From Desulfotomaculum sp. (GTDB lineage Bacteria > Bacillota > Desulfotomaculia > Desulfotomaculales > Desulfallaceae), in contig JAENYQ010000014.1 of NCBI GenBank assembly GCA_016841675.1, forward strand, positions 4,484 through 53,952: a stretch of 49,469 nt of DNA, read 5' to 3'. Positions 1 through 8,765 of the stretch are shown here, piece by piece. The first letter of the stretch is position 1. Every line of letters starts with the position of its first letter. The notes beneath the pieces are model-generated. The model saw nothing but the letters and a program-made list of their open reading frames with translations. It did no database searches and had not been told where the DNA came from. The translations under genes and the position numbers were made by a program.

Positions 1-279
1 AAAGTTTATTTTCTGGTAAACGTCCATGTCGCTGCCACGGCACTATCAGAAGGATGAAAACCCTGCTTGGATTGTCATTCCGAACGAAGCGAGGAATCTA
101 GATCCTTAAGCTCCTTCGCTACGCTCAGGATGACAACTTAAAGTTTATTTTCTGGTAAACGTCCATGTCGCTGCCACGGCACTATCAGAAGGATAAAAAC
201 CTACTTGGATTGTCATTCCGAGCGAAGTGAGGAATCTAGATCCTTAAGATCCTTCGCTACGCTCAGGATGACAAAACCT
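1..279. repeat. Tandem pair of 139-bp composite repeats (family E)
   Basis: Two near-identical units, 1-139 and 140-278, share a front part (CTGGTAAACGTCCATGTCGC...) and an imperfect palindrome starting TGTCATTCCGA and ending CTCAGGATGACA. The palindrome arms (GAGCGAAG / CTTCGCTACGCTC) are of a type common in intergenic DNA of many bacteria. A diverged copy and a fragment lie at about 47827-47995, at the other end of the window. No gene is seen in 1-436. Confidence 0.85.
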
Positions 280-280
280 A

Positions 281-315
281 AAGTGTGTCAAAGGAACCGT
301 CCCCTTGACACACTT
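281..315. repeat. Family A palindromic repeat (35 bp)
   Basis: An 11-bp inverted repeat, AAGTGTGTCAA and TTGACACACTT, encloses AGGAACCGTCCCC. The same sequence returns at 16419-16453, 17335-17366 and 19165-19198, so it is a dispersed element and not a local terminator. It has no following T-run. Confidence 0.85.
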
Positions 316-436
316 GCACCTAGTTTAAAATCTTTCGCTATCGTTCAGGATAATATCAGAGCAGGAAATAAAAACAAGTTCAAGGAATATACCTTCTAAT
401 ACTGATAATATCGATCGTTTAAAGAGGTGAGCCCGC

Positions 437-919
437 ATGCGTACGGAACCGGCGGAGAGGCTTGACCCCCGGGCTCTGCAGGTCTGGATAATCAGCGGCG
501 TAATCAAAACTACCGTACTGGCAGTGATGCTGGGTGGTTCGGCCGCTGTGGCACTAATGTTTTTTCACTGGCCGGGTTGGGTGCCGGTGATCCCCTCGGT
601 TGTTGTTATGCTTTACGGCACGCTGGAAATTGGCGTCTTGCCGGAACTGCTCTGGAAACACTGGCATTACGAAGTAAGCGAGGAAGAGGTCGATTTGCAA
701 AGGGGCATCTGGCTGATCAAACGCACCCTGATCCCCCTGGCCCGCGTACAGCACGTGGACACCCGGCAGGGCATCATCATGCGCCGTTACAACCTGGCCA
801 GCGTTGCTATATCCACGGCGGCCGGTGTGCACGAAATACCGGCGCTGTCTGTTGAGGTGGCCGATGAACTCCGGGACAAAATATCACGGTTGGCGAGGAC
901 ATATGAAAATGAGCTTTGA
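437..919 (+). CDS. ydbS: YdbS-like bacterial PH-domain membrane protein
   Basis: 160 aa. Two hydrophobic segments (about residues 20-70) precede a bPH2 (DUF304-type) domain at about 75-150, with the typical IPLARVQHVDTRQG stretch after a short 'RGIWLIKRT' strand. The protein should sit in the cytoplasmic membrane. Length and the downstream partner match the Bacillus subtilis YdbS/YdbT pair, which belongs to the sigma-W envelope-stress regulon and affects resistance to antimicrobial peptides. The molecular activity is unknown. The ATG at 437 follows AGAGGTGA. The 3' end overlaps the next gene by 17 bp, so translation is probably coupled. The gene symbol is by similarity of architecture. Confidence 0.85.
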   Translation: MRTEPAERLDPRALQVWIISGVIKTTVLAVMLGGSAAVALMFFHWPGWVPVIPSVVVMLYGTLEIGVLPELLWKHWHYEVSEEEVDLQRGIWLIKRTLIPLARVQHVDTRQGIIMRRYNLASVAISTAAGVHEIPALSVEVADELRDKISRLARTYENEL

Positions 920-2471
920 AAAACGCCGCCTGCATCCACTGGGCATGCTGCTAACCGCAATTAAAGTGCTCAAGGATATGGCTTTACCCCTGCTGGCCCT
1001 AATGGCCAGCCAGGTGCTGCGGCAGGCACTGTCTTCGTGGACGATTACGCTGGTGGTTGCTCTGGTGCTGGCCGTACTGGTTATGGGTGCCCTGTCCTGG
1101 TACCGTTTCACTTACAGCACCGGAAACGGCATTTTACTGGTGGAACACGGTGTGCTGGTGCGCAATAAAATAGTTATCCCCCGGGAGCGGATTCAGTCGG
1201 TAGATTTTAACCAGGGGATATTACAGCGCCTTTTCGGCCTGGTTAGTGTCCAGGTGGAAACGGCCGGTGGCAAGAAGCCCGAAGTGGTGTTGACCGCTGT
1301 TTCGCGCCGAGAGGCATGGGAACTCCGGCAAATGCTGATGCCGTCCGCTGCCCCGGTGCCTAACGAACCCCAAGCAAGACCCGGGCTGCATAAAAATCTG
1401 CCGGTGGGGTATTTGCTTTTATTCGGGGTCACTTCCGGAAGCGGATTGGGCGTAGTGTTGGCGGTTTCTTCCGGCATTTGGGCTACTCTGGATGATATTG
1501 GCCTGGAGTCAAAGGTTATTGAATACTATCAGTGGTTCGTAGAGCATGGCAGCACGGTGGCACTAATTGCTTTACTGCTGATTGTTCTGTGGCTGCTGGC
1601 GGTGGCGGGGATGGTTTTAAAATACGGCGGGTTCCGGCTTACCCGTACCGGAGACCGCATTCAAATGGTTTACGGCTTGCTGCACCGGCGCCAGGTCTCC
1701 CTGCCCGTGCGGCGCATCCAGGCCCTCCGCTTAACGGAAGGGATGCTGCGCCAACCCTGGGGTCTGGTAACCCTACAGGTGGAAAGCGCCGGATACGGAC
1801 AGAAAAGCACAGAAAAAGCATTGCTTTGGCCGCTCATCCGGCAAAAGGATCTGCCCCGCTTTTTACAGGATTTTTTGCCGGAATTTAACTCTGCGGAGGA
1901 AAGGGGAGACACCATCAGCGGAAAGGGGACACACCTCCGTCAGTGGAAAGGGGACACACCTTCTTCGAAGGAATGTCCCCAACCTGTCCCCAACTTAGGC
2001 ATATCCCCAATTATTGATAGCTCAATAGGCGAAGTACCCCTGCGGCGGCTGCCACCCGGGACACGCATTCGCTACGTCATGCGTGCGTTGCTGCCTTCAG
2101 CCCCGGCTGCAGCGCTGCTGATAGTGTGGTTATATCGAATCGGCTTTGCTTACCCCCTGCTGCCCCTGGCGCTGCCGCTCTTGTTTACGGTGATGGGTTT
2201 GTGGAACCATAGGGACGCCGGTTGGAGTTTGCGGGGCAGCATGCTGTTTATCCGCTACCGGCTTTTTTCCCGGACTAAAGTAATTGTCCCCAGGCGCTGC
2301 GTGCAGTCCCTCACTATCAGCCACAACCCCTTTCAGCGTCGCGCCGGACTGGCCAATTTCAACCTGGACCTGGCCTCCGAAGCCAGATTCGGATTGCTCC
2401 ACATATCCGCATCCGACGGTATCGAGCTGGCCAAGTGGCTTGAAGCAAGCAATCAGTGCGCGCAAGATTAG
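903..2471 (+). CDS. ydbT: YdbT-like protein with three bPH2 domains
   Basis: 522 aa from the ATG at 903. GAGG lies 5 nt upstream, inside ydbS; the longer open frame from 804 lies entirely over ydbS. Three bPH2 domains follow membrane segments, recognisable by IPRERIQSVDFNQGI, LPVRRIQALRLTEGM and VPRRCVQSLTISHNP. The partner in B. subtilis is similarly built, at just under 500 aa. Oddity: residues of about 335-375, between domains 2 and 3, are encoded by family C repeat DNA (1907-1999) and give a low-complexity linker (GKGTHLRQWKGDTPSS) unlike the rest of the protein. The frame stays open through it. Confidence 0.85.
   Translation: MKMSFEKRRLHPLGMLLTAIKVLKDMALPLLALMASQVLRQALSSWTITLVVALVLAVLVMGALSWYRFTYSTGNGILLVEHGVLVRNKIVIPRERIQSVDFNQGILQRLFGLVSVQVETAGGKKPEVVLTAVSRREAWELRQMLMPSAAPVPNEPQARPGLHKNLPVGYLLLFGVTSGSGLGVVLAVSSGIWATLDDIGLESKVIEYYQWFVEHGSTVALIALLLIVLWLLAVAGMVLKYGGFRLTRTGDRIQMVYGLLHRRQVSLPVRRIQALRLTEGMLRQPWGLVTLQVESAGYGQKSTEKALLWPLIRQKDLPRFLQDFLPEFNSAEERGDTISGKGTHLRQWKGDTPSSKECPQPVPNLGISPIIDSSIGEVPLRRLPPGTRIRYVMRALLPSAPAAALLIVWLYRIGFAYPLLPLALPLLFTVMGLWNHRDAGWSLRGSMLFIRYRLFSRTKVIVPRRCVQSLTISHNPFQRRAGLANFNLDLASEARFGLLHISASDGIELAKWLEASNQCAQD
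1907..1999. repeat. Family C repeat cluster inside ydbT
   Basis: Three tandem GGAAAGGGGA(G)ACACC motifs are followed by GGAATGTCCCC and CTGTCCCCAAC. These are the same words as in the intergenic elements at 22518, 25416, 26301 and 34424. Here they are read through in frame by ydbT. Confidence 0.8.
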
Positions 2472-2864
2472 CTTAAAATTGTACCGGATTATATATATCC
2501 CCATCGTTGTCGTAGGGGCACCCCTCACAGGTGCACCTACGATTTGGAATCCTCGGCTACCCGTAAAATAAATCTTAATGATGTTATTGCTATGAATACA
2601 TGAATTGAAGAACCTTTTAAGCCTGTCATTCTGAGCGCAGCGAAGAATCTTAAAACCCAGATCCTTCGCTACGCTCAGGATGACAAGCTTAATCTTGACG
2701 AAGGTAGATTGTATTCGTTTATCGTGGTGCGGGTACGCGTAGTAATTCTGAGCGTTAGCGAAGGAGCTAAAGATTTCGTTCAGAATGACGATCCCGATTA
2801 CATAATGGACCTAAAAATAAGTTTCCAACCGCTAATGGTTCCGCTAATGGTGCCGCGAAAATAC
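2472..2864. other. Gene-free region with E-type and other palindromes
   Basis: About 390 bp without a credible gene. It holds an inverted repeat CGTAGGGGCAC / GTGCACCTACG (2509-2540), a full E-type palindrome (2624-2685, TGTCATTCTGAGCG to CGCTCAGGATGACA) and a degraded E-type copy (about 2743-2790). None has a T-run that would make it a convincing terminator for ydbT. Confidence 0.7.
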
Positions 2865-2902
2865 AATAAAAAACGGCCTGGGTTTACATCCGCCCAAACC
2901 GT
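2865..2902 (-). terminator. Rho-independent terminator of the nucleotidyltransferase gene
   Basis: On the minus strand, ACGGTTTGGG pairs with CCCAGGCCGT (10 bp, two G-T pairs) around a 10-nt loop. TTTTTT follows. It begins 5 nt after the stop codon of the gene at 2908-3489. Confidence 0.8.
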
Positions 2903-2907
2903 GTATT

Positions 2908-3489
2908 TTATTTGTTTGTTTTGTGAGCCTTTATTATTTCAGTCTGATCAACAACTTCTTCTAACTTGTCCAATACCCCTTCTTCACCGGCCCTATTTCT
3001 TAAATACTTAAAATCAATGTGATCATAATGGATATAAATAACTGCCGCTGCCCACTGCCCATCGTTTAGGGAATTCCACCACTTGTACGCGTTCAGCCGG
3101 TCAATAATTAAATCCTCAACCCCAATTACGTACACAGTCAGATCTTCTTCAACCTCAACTGCCACTATACGTTCCATGGAGCCGGCCAGGGTATCATCAG
3201 GCACCTCGACGGAAAGCTGAAGTTCTTCGCTGTACCAACTTTTTTCACCCGGTGACCTGCTGAAGCCAAACATCTCAATAACGCTTTTGATCGCATCCCG
3301 TCCAGGCACTACCAGGTCAATATCCAATGTCATGTAGTTACCCTGGGTGTAAAACTCGAGCGCTCCGCCACCTACCAAAACCGGTATGGCCCCGTTGTTT
3401 TCCAGTTCCTTGGTCAGTAAGGCGGTAAAATACATCGCTTTATCCAGCCGATTATTAATTTGTTTTATTCGTTCCAGTTTATCTTTCAT
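2908..3489 (-). CDS. Nucleotidyltransferase-like protein, putative toxin of a two-gene module
   Basis: 193 aa. The polymerase-beta-type nucleotidyltransferase signature is visible: VGGGALEFYTQG at about 39-50, then TLDIDLVV with candidate metal-binding Asp56 and Asp58. Such stand-alone proteins resemble the AbiEii/DUF6036-like group, which often forms toxin-antitoxin or abortive-infection pairs with a small upstream gene. That layout is present: the small gene at 3479-3703 overlaps it by 11 bp and a terminator follows directly. No HEPN partner is seen. The substrate and toxicity are inference; it could instead be a housekeeping nucleotidyltransferase of unknown role. Confidence 0.7.
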   Translation of the reverse strand: MKDKLERIKQINNRLDKAMYFTALLTKELENNGAIPVLVGGGALEFYTQGNYMTLDIDLVVPGRDAIKSVIEMFGFSRSPGEKSWYSEELQLSVEVPDDTLAGSMERIVAVEVEEDLTVYVIGVEDLIIDRLNAYKWWNSLNDGQWAAAVIYIHYDHIDFKYLRNRAGEEGVLDKLEEVVDQTEIIKAHKTNK

Positions 3490-3703
3490 CGATCTTCATG
3501 GCGTAAAGCCGTATCCCCTTTTTTTGCAGTTTGCCGGAGGCAATGGAGTTTTCCCAGGCTTTATTGGCCAGCAAAATTAATGCTTCGGTTTCCCCGGGAT
3601 CCCTTGGCCGCCTGCGAGGGGCCCGGCGGTCAATCAAACGATGGGTAATCGATGCACTTTTTTTAACGTTTGCTTTAAATTCTTGATAGCTAATGCGCTT
3701 CAT
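3479..3703 (-). CDS. Small basic protein upstream of the nucleotidyltransferase (possible antitoxin)
   Basis: 74 aa from the ATG at 3703, which is preceded by GGTGG; an in-frame ATG at 3736 would add 11 residues but has no clear ribosome site. It opens MKRISYQEFKANVKKS and has an Arg/Pro-rich patch (RRAPRRRPRDPGE) and an alanine-rich C-terminal half. I do not recognise a named family. The 11-bp overlap with the nucleotidyltransferase gene suggests co-translation and an antitoxin or regulator role, by position only. Confidence 0.6.
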   Translation of the reverse strand: MKRISYQEFKANVKKSASITHRLIDRRAPRRRPRDPGETEALILLANKAWENSIASGKLQKKGIRLYAMKIDER

Positions 3704-3860
3704 TTTTACCACCAGCCTTACTTTACAGCATAACACAAAACCAGCCTGATGATAATAATAATTTGTAAAATTTTGTTAGTTATTTATGATACCCCTATCG
3801 TTTATTTTATTTTATGATTAGGTTATGATCAGGATTATTCTACCGAAAGGAATGATCGCC

Positions 3861-4103
3861 GTGGCCAACCGGCCCAAGGTGGTGGACCTGGATAAAAAAC
3901 GAAAAACCCGCACCGGCACCGTATGGGACGGGGAACGCCTAAAATTGGCGAACAGCAGCCGGGGCAAGGAAAAAGAACAAGAATTGGAGTTGCGCAAGAA
4001 ATCATCCAATAAGAAAAAGCTGCTGGTGGTTGTGGCCTTGGTAATTGCCGCTGCTATGCTGAGTTCAGTTTTGATAAACTTCTTTTCCGGCCTGGGTAGG
4101 TGA
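3861..4103 (+). CDS. Small single-pass membrane protein of unknown function
   Basis: 80 aa if it starts at the GTG at 3861, which has AAAGGA about 9 nt upstream; in-frame ATGs at 3825 and 3852 are less well placed. A strongly charged, Lys/Arg/Glu-rich cytoplasmic part (about residues 1-55) is followed by one hydrophobic helix (LLVVVALVIAAAMLSSVLI) and a short tail. The topology recalls small division proteins of the FtsL/DivIC type, but no extracellular coiled coil follows, so I do not assign it. Confidence 0.6.
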   Translation: MANRPKVVDLDKKRKTRTGTVWDGERLKLANSSRGKEKEQELELRKKSSNKKKLLVVVALVIAAAMLSSVLINFFSGLGR

Positions 4104-4415
4104 AACGGCCCCTAAAAAATGACTATGCTGCACTATTAGGCCAAATGATACCGCTGCTTTAACGGATAACTGCCGACCGATAATGGACCGAACCAGTGAA
4201 GCATAGTATTAGCCGAGCAATTTGGGTCCGGCGGCGCAGGAGGGCCCCGCAAAGGAGTGCCCCTACATAGGTACCGCGACATAAGTTTGGGCGTCTAGCC
4301 CCCATTAAAGACATCACCATGCTGCATCCTGATACACCAAATCCCTCACCGAAAAAATTCTATCCCATTTCCGCCAAATGTCTTTCTTTCAATCTCAACG
4401 GTCATTATTTTATTG
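4104..4415. other. Intergenic region with a long-range inverted repeat
   Basis: No gene recognised. ACTATGCTGCACT (4122-4134) pairs with AGTGAAGCATAGT (4195-4207), 12 of 13 positions, around a 60-nt interior. No T-run follows. Downstream, GGGCCCCGCAAAGGAGTGCCCC (about 4243-4264) is a fragment of a widespread G+C-rich palindrome. Confidence 0.4.
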
Positions 4416-4429
4416 TGAATGGTCATTCA
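4416..4429. promoter_or_regulatory. Putative FadR operator 1
   Basis: TGAATGGTCATTCA is a perfect 6+2+6 palindrome. TGAATG/CATTCA are the half-sites of the B. subtilis FadR operator, although the spacer there is longer (6 nt instead of 2). A TetR/FadR-type gene lies at the end of the downstream fad cluster. Confidence 0.5.
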
Positions 4430-4495
4430 TCGTTGTTCAGCGGTTGCAGTCAAACCAATAGCCCTATTGCTTTTTCTGCTTATATACAATATCTT

Positions 4496-4501
4496 TATAA
4501 T
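4496..4501 (+). promoter_or_regulatory. Candidate -10 box of the fad cluster
   Basis: TATAAT lies just upstream of operator 2 and about 148 bp before fadN. No good -35 box is seen at 16-18 bp (TTGCTT lies 23 bp upstream), so this is tentative. Repressor bound at 4506-4523 would cover the start-site region. Confidence 0.35.
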
Positions 4502-4505
4502 AATG

Positions 4506-4523
4506 AGTGAATGTTCAGTCACT
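4506..4523. promoter_or_regulatory. Putative FadR operator 2
   Basis: AGTGAATGTTCAGTCACT is an imperfect 18-bp palindrome. It shares GTGAATGnTCA with operator 1, about 90 bp upstream, and lies immediately downstream of TATAAT. Confidence 0.45.
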
Positions 4524-4648
4524 TTTATTGGTCGTCAAAATATCGGAGTCCAAGTCCATTCCCAAGCTTTCCGATTCAATACCCGACGCGGGAACAGTTA
4601 CGCATGGCAGTAAGTTAGGAATTGATGTAAAAAGGAGGCAACCGGAAG

Positions 4649-7072
4649 ATGAAGCACAGCATCAACAAGGCCGCCGTGCTGGGCGCCGGTGTAATGGGCG
4701 CAGCCATTGCCGGACATTTGGCCAACGTGGGTATTCCCACCTATCTATTAGACATTGTGCCCAACCAGCTCACTCCAGACGAAGAGAAAAAGGGGCTGAC
4801 TCTGGAAAGCCCGCTAGTTAGGAACAGGTTTGCTACAAGTGGAATTCAGCAGCTGCTGAATTCCAAACCGGCACCGTTATATGTACCGGAAAACGCAGCC
4901 CTGTTGACACCGGGTAACTTTGCAGACAACCTGAATGTGTTGGCCGAGTGCGATTGGATTATCGAAGTGGTTGTAGAACGGCTGGATATCAAGCAAAGCC
5001 TGCTGAAGAAGGTTGAATCTCTCCGCAAGCCCGGGACCATTGTCAGTTCCAACACCTCGGGTATTTCCATCAACAGTATGTGTGTAGGACTGTCCCAGGA
5101 ATTCAGGCAGCATTTTTTAGGCACCCACTTTTTCAACCCGCCCCGCTATATGAAGCTTTTAGAAATCATTCCAGGTCACGATACCCTGCCGGAAATCACG
5201 GCCTATATGCGCTCCTTCGGCGAGAAGGTGCTGGGCAAGGGCATGGTTATCTGTAAGGATACCCCCAACTTTATTGCCAACCGCATCGGCGTATATGGCA
5301 TGTGCGCCACCATCAAAACGATGGTGGAAATGGGGCTAACCGTTGATGAAGTGGACGCTTTAACCGGGCGGGTCATGTGCCGGCCCAAGAGCGCCTCTTT
5401 TCGCACCCTGGACATGGTTGGCCTGGATGTAATGCTGCACGTGGCCAAGAACGTTTACGATGCGGCCACCGACCCCATTGAGAAAGCTGTTTTTGAAACC
5501 CCCGCCTTTATGGGCCGGATGCTGGAAAACCAGTGGTTGGGCGATAAGACCCGCCAGGGCTTCTATAAGAAGGTTAAAACTGACCAGGGCAGGGAAATAC
5601 TGGTCCTGGATTATAATACCATGGAGTACCGACCCAAGCAAAAAGTCAAGTTCGCTGCTCTGGAAGCGGCCAAACAGGCCGGCAAACCGGCCAAGCAAAT
5701 GAAAGCGCTATTAGCTGGTAAGGACAACGGTGCTGAGTTTGCCTGGCGGGTCCAGCGTGACGTCCTTCTTTACGCCGCCAATCTGCTGGGCGAGATTGCC
5801 GACGATATCCAGTCTATTGACGACGCCATGCGCTGGGGCTTCAACTGGGATTTGGGTCCCTTTGAAATTTGGGACGCTCTGGGCGTACCGGCTGTGGCCG
5901 ACCGCATCAAAGCCGAGGGCGGTAAGTTGCCCCGGGTGGTCCAAGACCTGCTGGCAGCCGGCAGGACCAGCTTTTATACGCAGCAGCAAAGCTTCCGTTA
6001 CTGCTTTAACCACCAAACCAAGGGCGACGTTCAAGAGCGCATCCCTGAAGGAGTTATCTACCTGGCTCCCCTAAAGGAGCAGAACAAAGTAATCAAATCC
6101 AACAGCGGCGCCAGCCTGATTGATATTGGAGACGGCGTATGCTGCCTAGAATTCCACAGCAAAGCCAATTCCATCGGTGCAGACATTGCCAATATGATTA
6201 ACTACTCGGTTAAGGAAGTTGAACAAAATTACGCGGGTCTGGTAATTGGCAACTTTGGCCAGCATTTCTCGGTGGGCGCCAATCTTTTTCTAGTGTTGAT
6301 GGAAGCCGAGGACGACGAGTTTGATGAGCTGGACATCATGGTAGCGGAATTCCAAAAGTGCACCATGCGCCTGAAGTACTGCCAAAAGCCTGTTGTGGCG
6401 GCTCCGCACGGTATGGCGGTGGGCGGCGGCTGTGAGGTCTGCCTGCACGCGCACCAAGTGAACGCGGCCGGGGAAACTTACATGGGTCTGGTCGAAGTGG
6501 GCGTCGGCCTGGTACCCGCCGGCGGCGGCACCAAGGAACTGACCTTCAGAGCTTATGAACTGGAAGCACCTAAAACCGCGGTGGCTGTGGGCGGCACCAA
6601 CACCGTACAGCCCATCATCAACCGCGCCTTTGAAAATATTGCTATGGCCAAAGTGGCCACCAGCGGTGTTGAAGCCATCAAGCTCGGCTTAATGCGCGCT
6701 ACCGACCGGGTCAGCCCCAACCGCGACCGCATTATCGGCGACGCCAAACGCCTGGTGCTGGAAATGGCCGCTGCGGGATTTGTGCCCCTGCGGCCCAAGA
6801 AAATCAAAGCTACCGGCACTCCCGGCTACGCCGCCCTGGAACTGGCCGTCCAGACCCTGCTATGGGGCAAGCAGATTAGTGAACACGACGCCAAGATTGC
6901 CAAGAAAGTCGCCTACATTGTTACCGGCGGCGGCGTGACACCCGGCACCGAGGTCACCGAGCAGGATCTGCTAGACCTGGAACGGGAAGCTTTCCTGAGC
7001 CTGCTTGGGGAACCCAAGACCCTGGACCGGATGAGACATATGCTGAAGTTCAACAAACCGCTTAGGAATTAA
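4649..7072 (+). CDS. fadN: 3-hydroxyacyl-CoA dehydrogenase / enoyl-CoA hydratase (FadN-type)
   Basis: 807 aa, close to B. subtilis FadN. It should catalyse hydration of enoyl-CoA and NAD-dependent oxidation of 3-hydroxyacyl-CoA in beta-oxidation, in the cytoplasm. The dehydrogenase comes first: the dinucleotide loop GAGVMGAAIAG is at 12-22 and the catalytic His160 is in GTHFFNPPRYM. A hydratase/isomerase (crotonase) domain is at about 490-720, with candidate catalytic Glu596 (GGGCEV) and Glu616 (GLVEVGVGLVPAGGG). This dehydrogenase-first order differs from E. coli FadB. AAGGAGG precedes the ATG. fadA follows after a repeat-filled gap of 156 bp. Confidence 0.93.
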   Translation: MKHSINKAAVLGAGVMGAAIAGHLANVGIPTYLLDIVPNQLTPDEEKKGLTLESPLVRNRFATSGIQQLLNSKPAPLYVPENAALLTPGNFADNLNVLAECDWIIEVVVERLDIKQSLLKKVESLRKPGTIVSSNTSGISINSMCVGLSQEFRQHFLGTHFFNPPRYMKLLEIIPGHDTLPEITAYMRSFGEKVLGKGMVICKDTPNFIANRIGVYGMCATIKTMVEMGLTVDEVDALTGRVMCRPKSASFRTLDMVGLDVMLHVAKNVYDAATDPIEKAVFETPAFMGRMLENQWLGDKTRQGFYKKVKTDQGREILVLDYNTMEYRPKQKVKFAALEAAKQAGKPAKQMKALLAGKDNGAEFAWRVQRDVLLYAANLLGEIADDIQSIDDAMRWGFNWDLGPFEIWDALGVPAVADRIKAEGGKLPRVVQDLLAAGRTSFYTQQQSFRYCFNHQTKGDVQERIPEGVIYLAPLKEQNKVIKSNSGASLIDIGDGVCCLEFHSKANSIGADIANMINYSVKEVEQNYAGLVIGNFGQHFSVGANLFLVLMEAEDDEFDELDIMVAEFQKCTMRLKYCQKPVVAAPHGMAVGGGCEVCLHAHQVNAAGETYMGLVEVGVGLVPAGGGTKELTFRAYELEAPKTAVAVGGTNTVQPIINRAFENIAMAKVATSGVEAIKLGLMRATDRVSPNRDRIIGDAKRLVLEMAAAGFVPLRPKKIKATGTPGYAALELAVQTLLWGKQISEHDAKIAKKVAYIVTGGGVTPGTEVTEQDLLDLEREAFLSLLGEPKTLDRMRHMLKFNKPLRN

Positions 7073-7086
7073 TATTATTAATATAG

Positions 7087-7136
7087 CAGTAGTCAGTAGT
7101 CAGTAGTCAGTAGTCAGTAGTCAGTAGTCAGTAGTC
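7087..7136. repeat. 7-bp tandem repeat (CAGTAGT)n
   Basis: About seven perfect copies of CAGTAGT lie between fadN and fadA. Shorter runs of the same word occur at 28088-28104 (reverse complement), 39760 and 48703. It is followed at 7185-7208 by CTGAATTCTGAATTCTGACTCC, which belongs to a second stuttering family. Confidence 0.9.
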
Positions 7137-7228
7137 AAGTATAAACATTATTTTAGTACCGTTTATCGTATGGGTATTATTTATTCTGAATTCTGAATTC
7201 TGACTCCTGTATACAAGGAGGTTAAGCA

Positions 7229-8407
<1,179 letters not shown>

Positions 8408-8765
8408 CTCCCCCTGAAGAACTACCCGCTTTAACCCACAAACTTTCGCGGGGGTTTGGTGTTATCGGAAGGATGCGTAGGAGCTTAGTTCAAAGAGCGA
8501 GCGAGCTGCAGGAAAAGCGACGGAGCTTGTCTGAGTGCCCGAAGGGCGCGAGTTCTCCGGCGCCCGGAAGCGAACGAGCTCGTCCATGTATAGAAGCGAG
8601 TAGTATCCTGGAGATAACACCAAACCCCCTCACCCAAACCTTGCAATATGCACAAGAATCCCCTAAAACATTTAGCAGGAGCTTTGGTGTGTTATCTCCA
8701 AGACGCGTAGGAGCTTTCACAAAATAACAAAATAAATTAATCACTCCAGAAAGGGGTAAATTAAG
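8408..8765. other. fadA-fadE gap holding one family D element
   Basis: 8451-8629 is a full single copy of the family D unit: 17-bp terminal inverted repeats GGGGTTTGGTGTTATC / GATAACACCAAACCCC around about 145 bp containing GTGCCCGAAGGGCGC. A degraded left end (GGAGCTTTGGTGTGTTATCTCC, then GCGTAGGAGCTT) follows at about 8672-8715. Open frames across it are repeat-derived. The fadE ribosome site (AAAGGGG) lies just after. Confidence 0.8.

Noticed and set aside
2509..2540. Palindrome after ydbT considered as its terminator
   Set aside because: The CGTAGGGGCAC / GTGCACCTACG arms are a widespread dispersed repeat type and no T-run follows on the plus strand.
2709..3011. Plus-strand 100-aa open frame
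   Set aside because: It begins in E-type repeat DNA and runs through the terminator and antisense to the nucleotidyltransferase gene.
4319..4821. Plus-strand open frames before and over the start of fadN
   Set aside because: They cover the operator/promoter region or overlap fadN in another frame, and show no ribosome site or recognisable protein.
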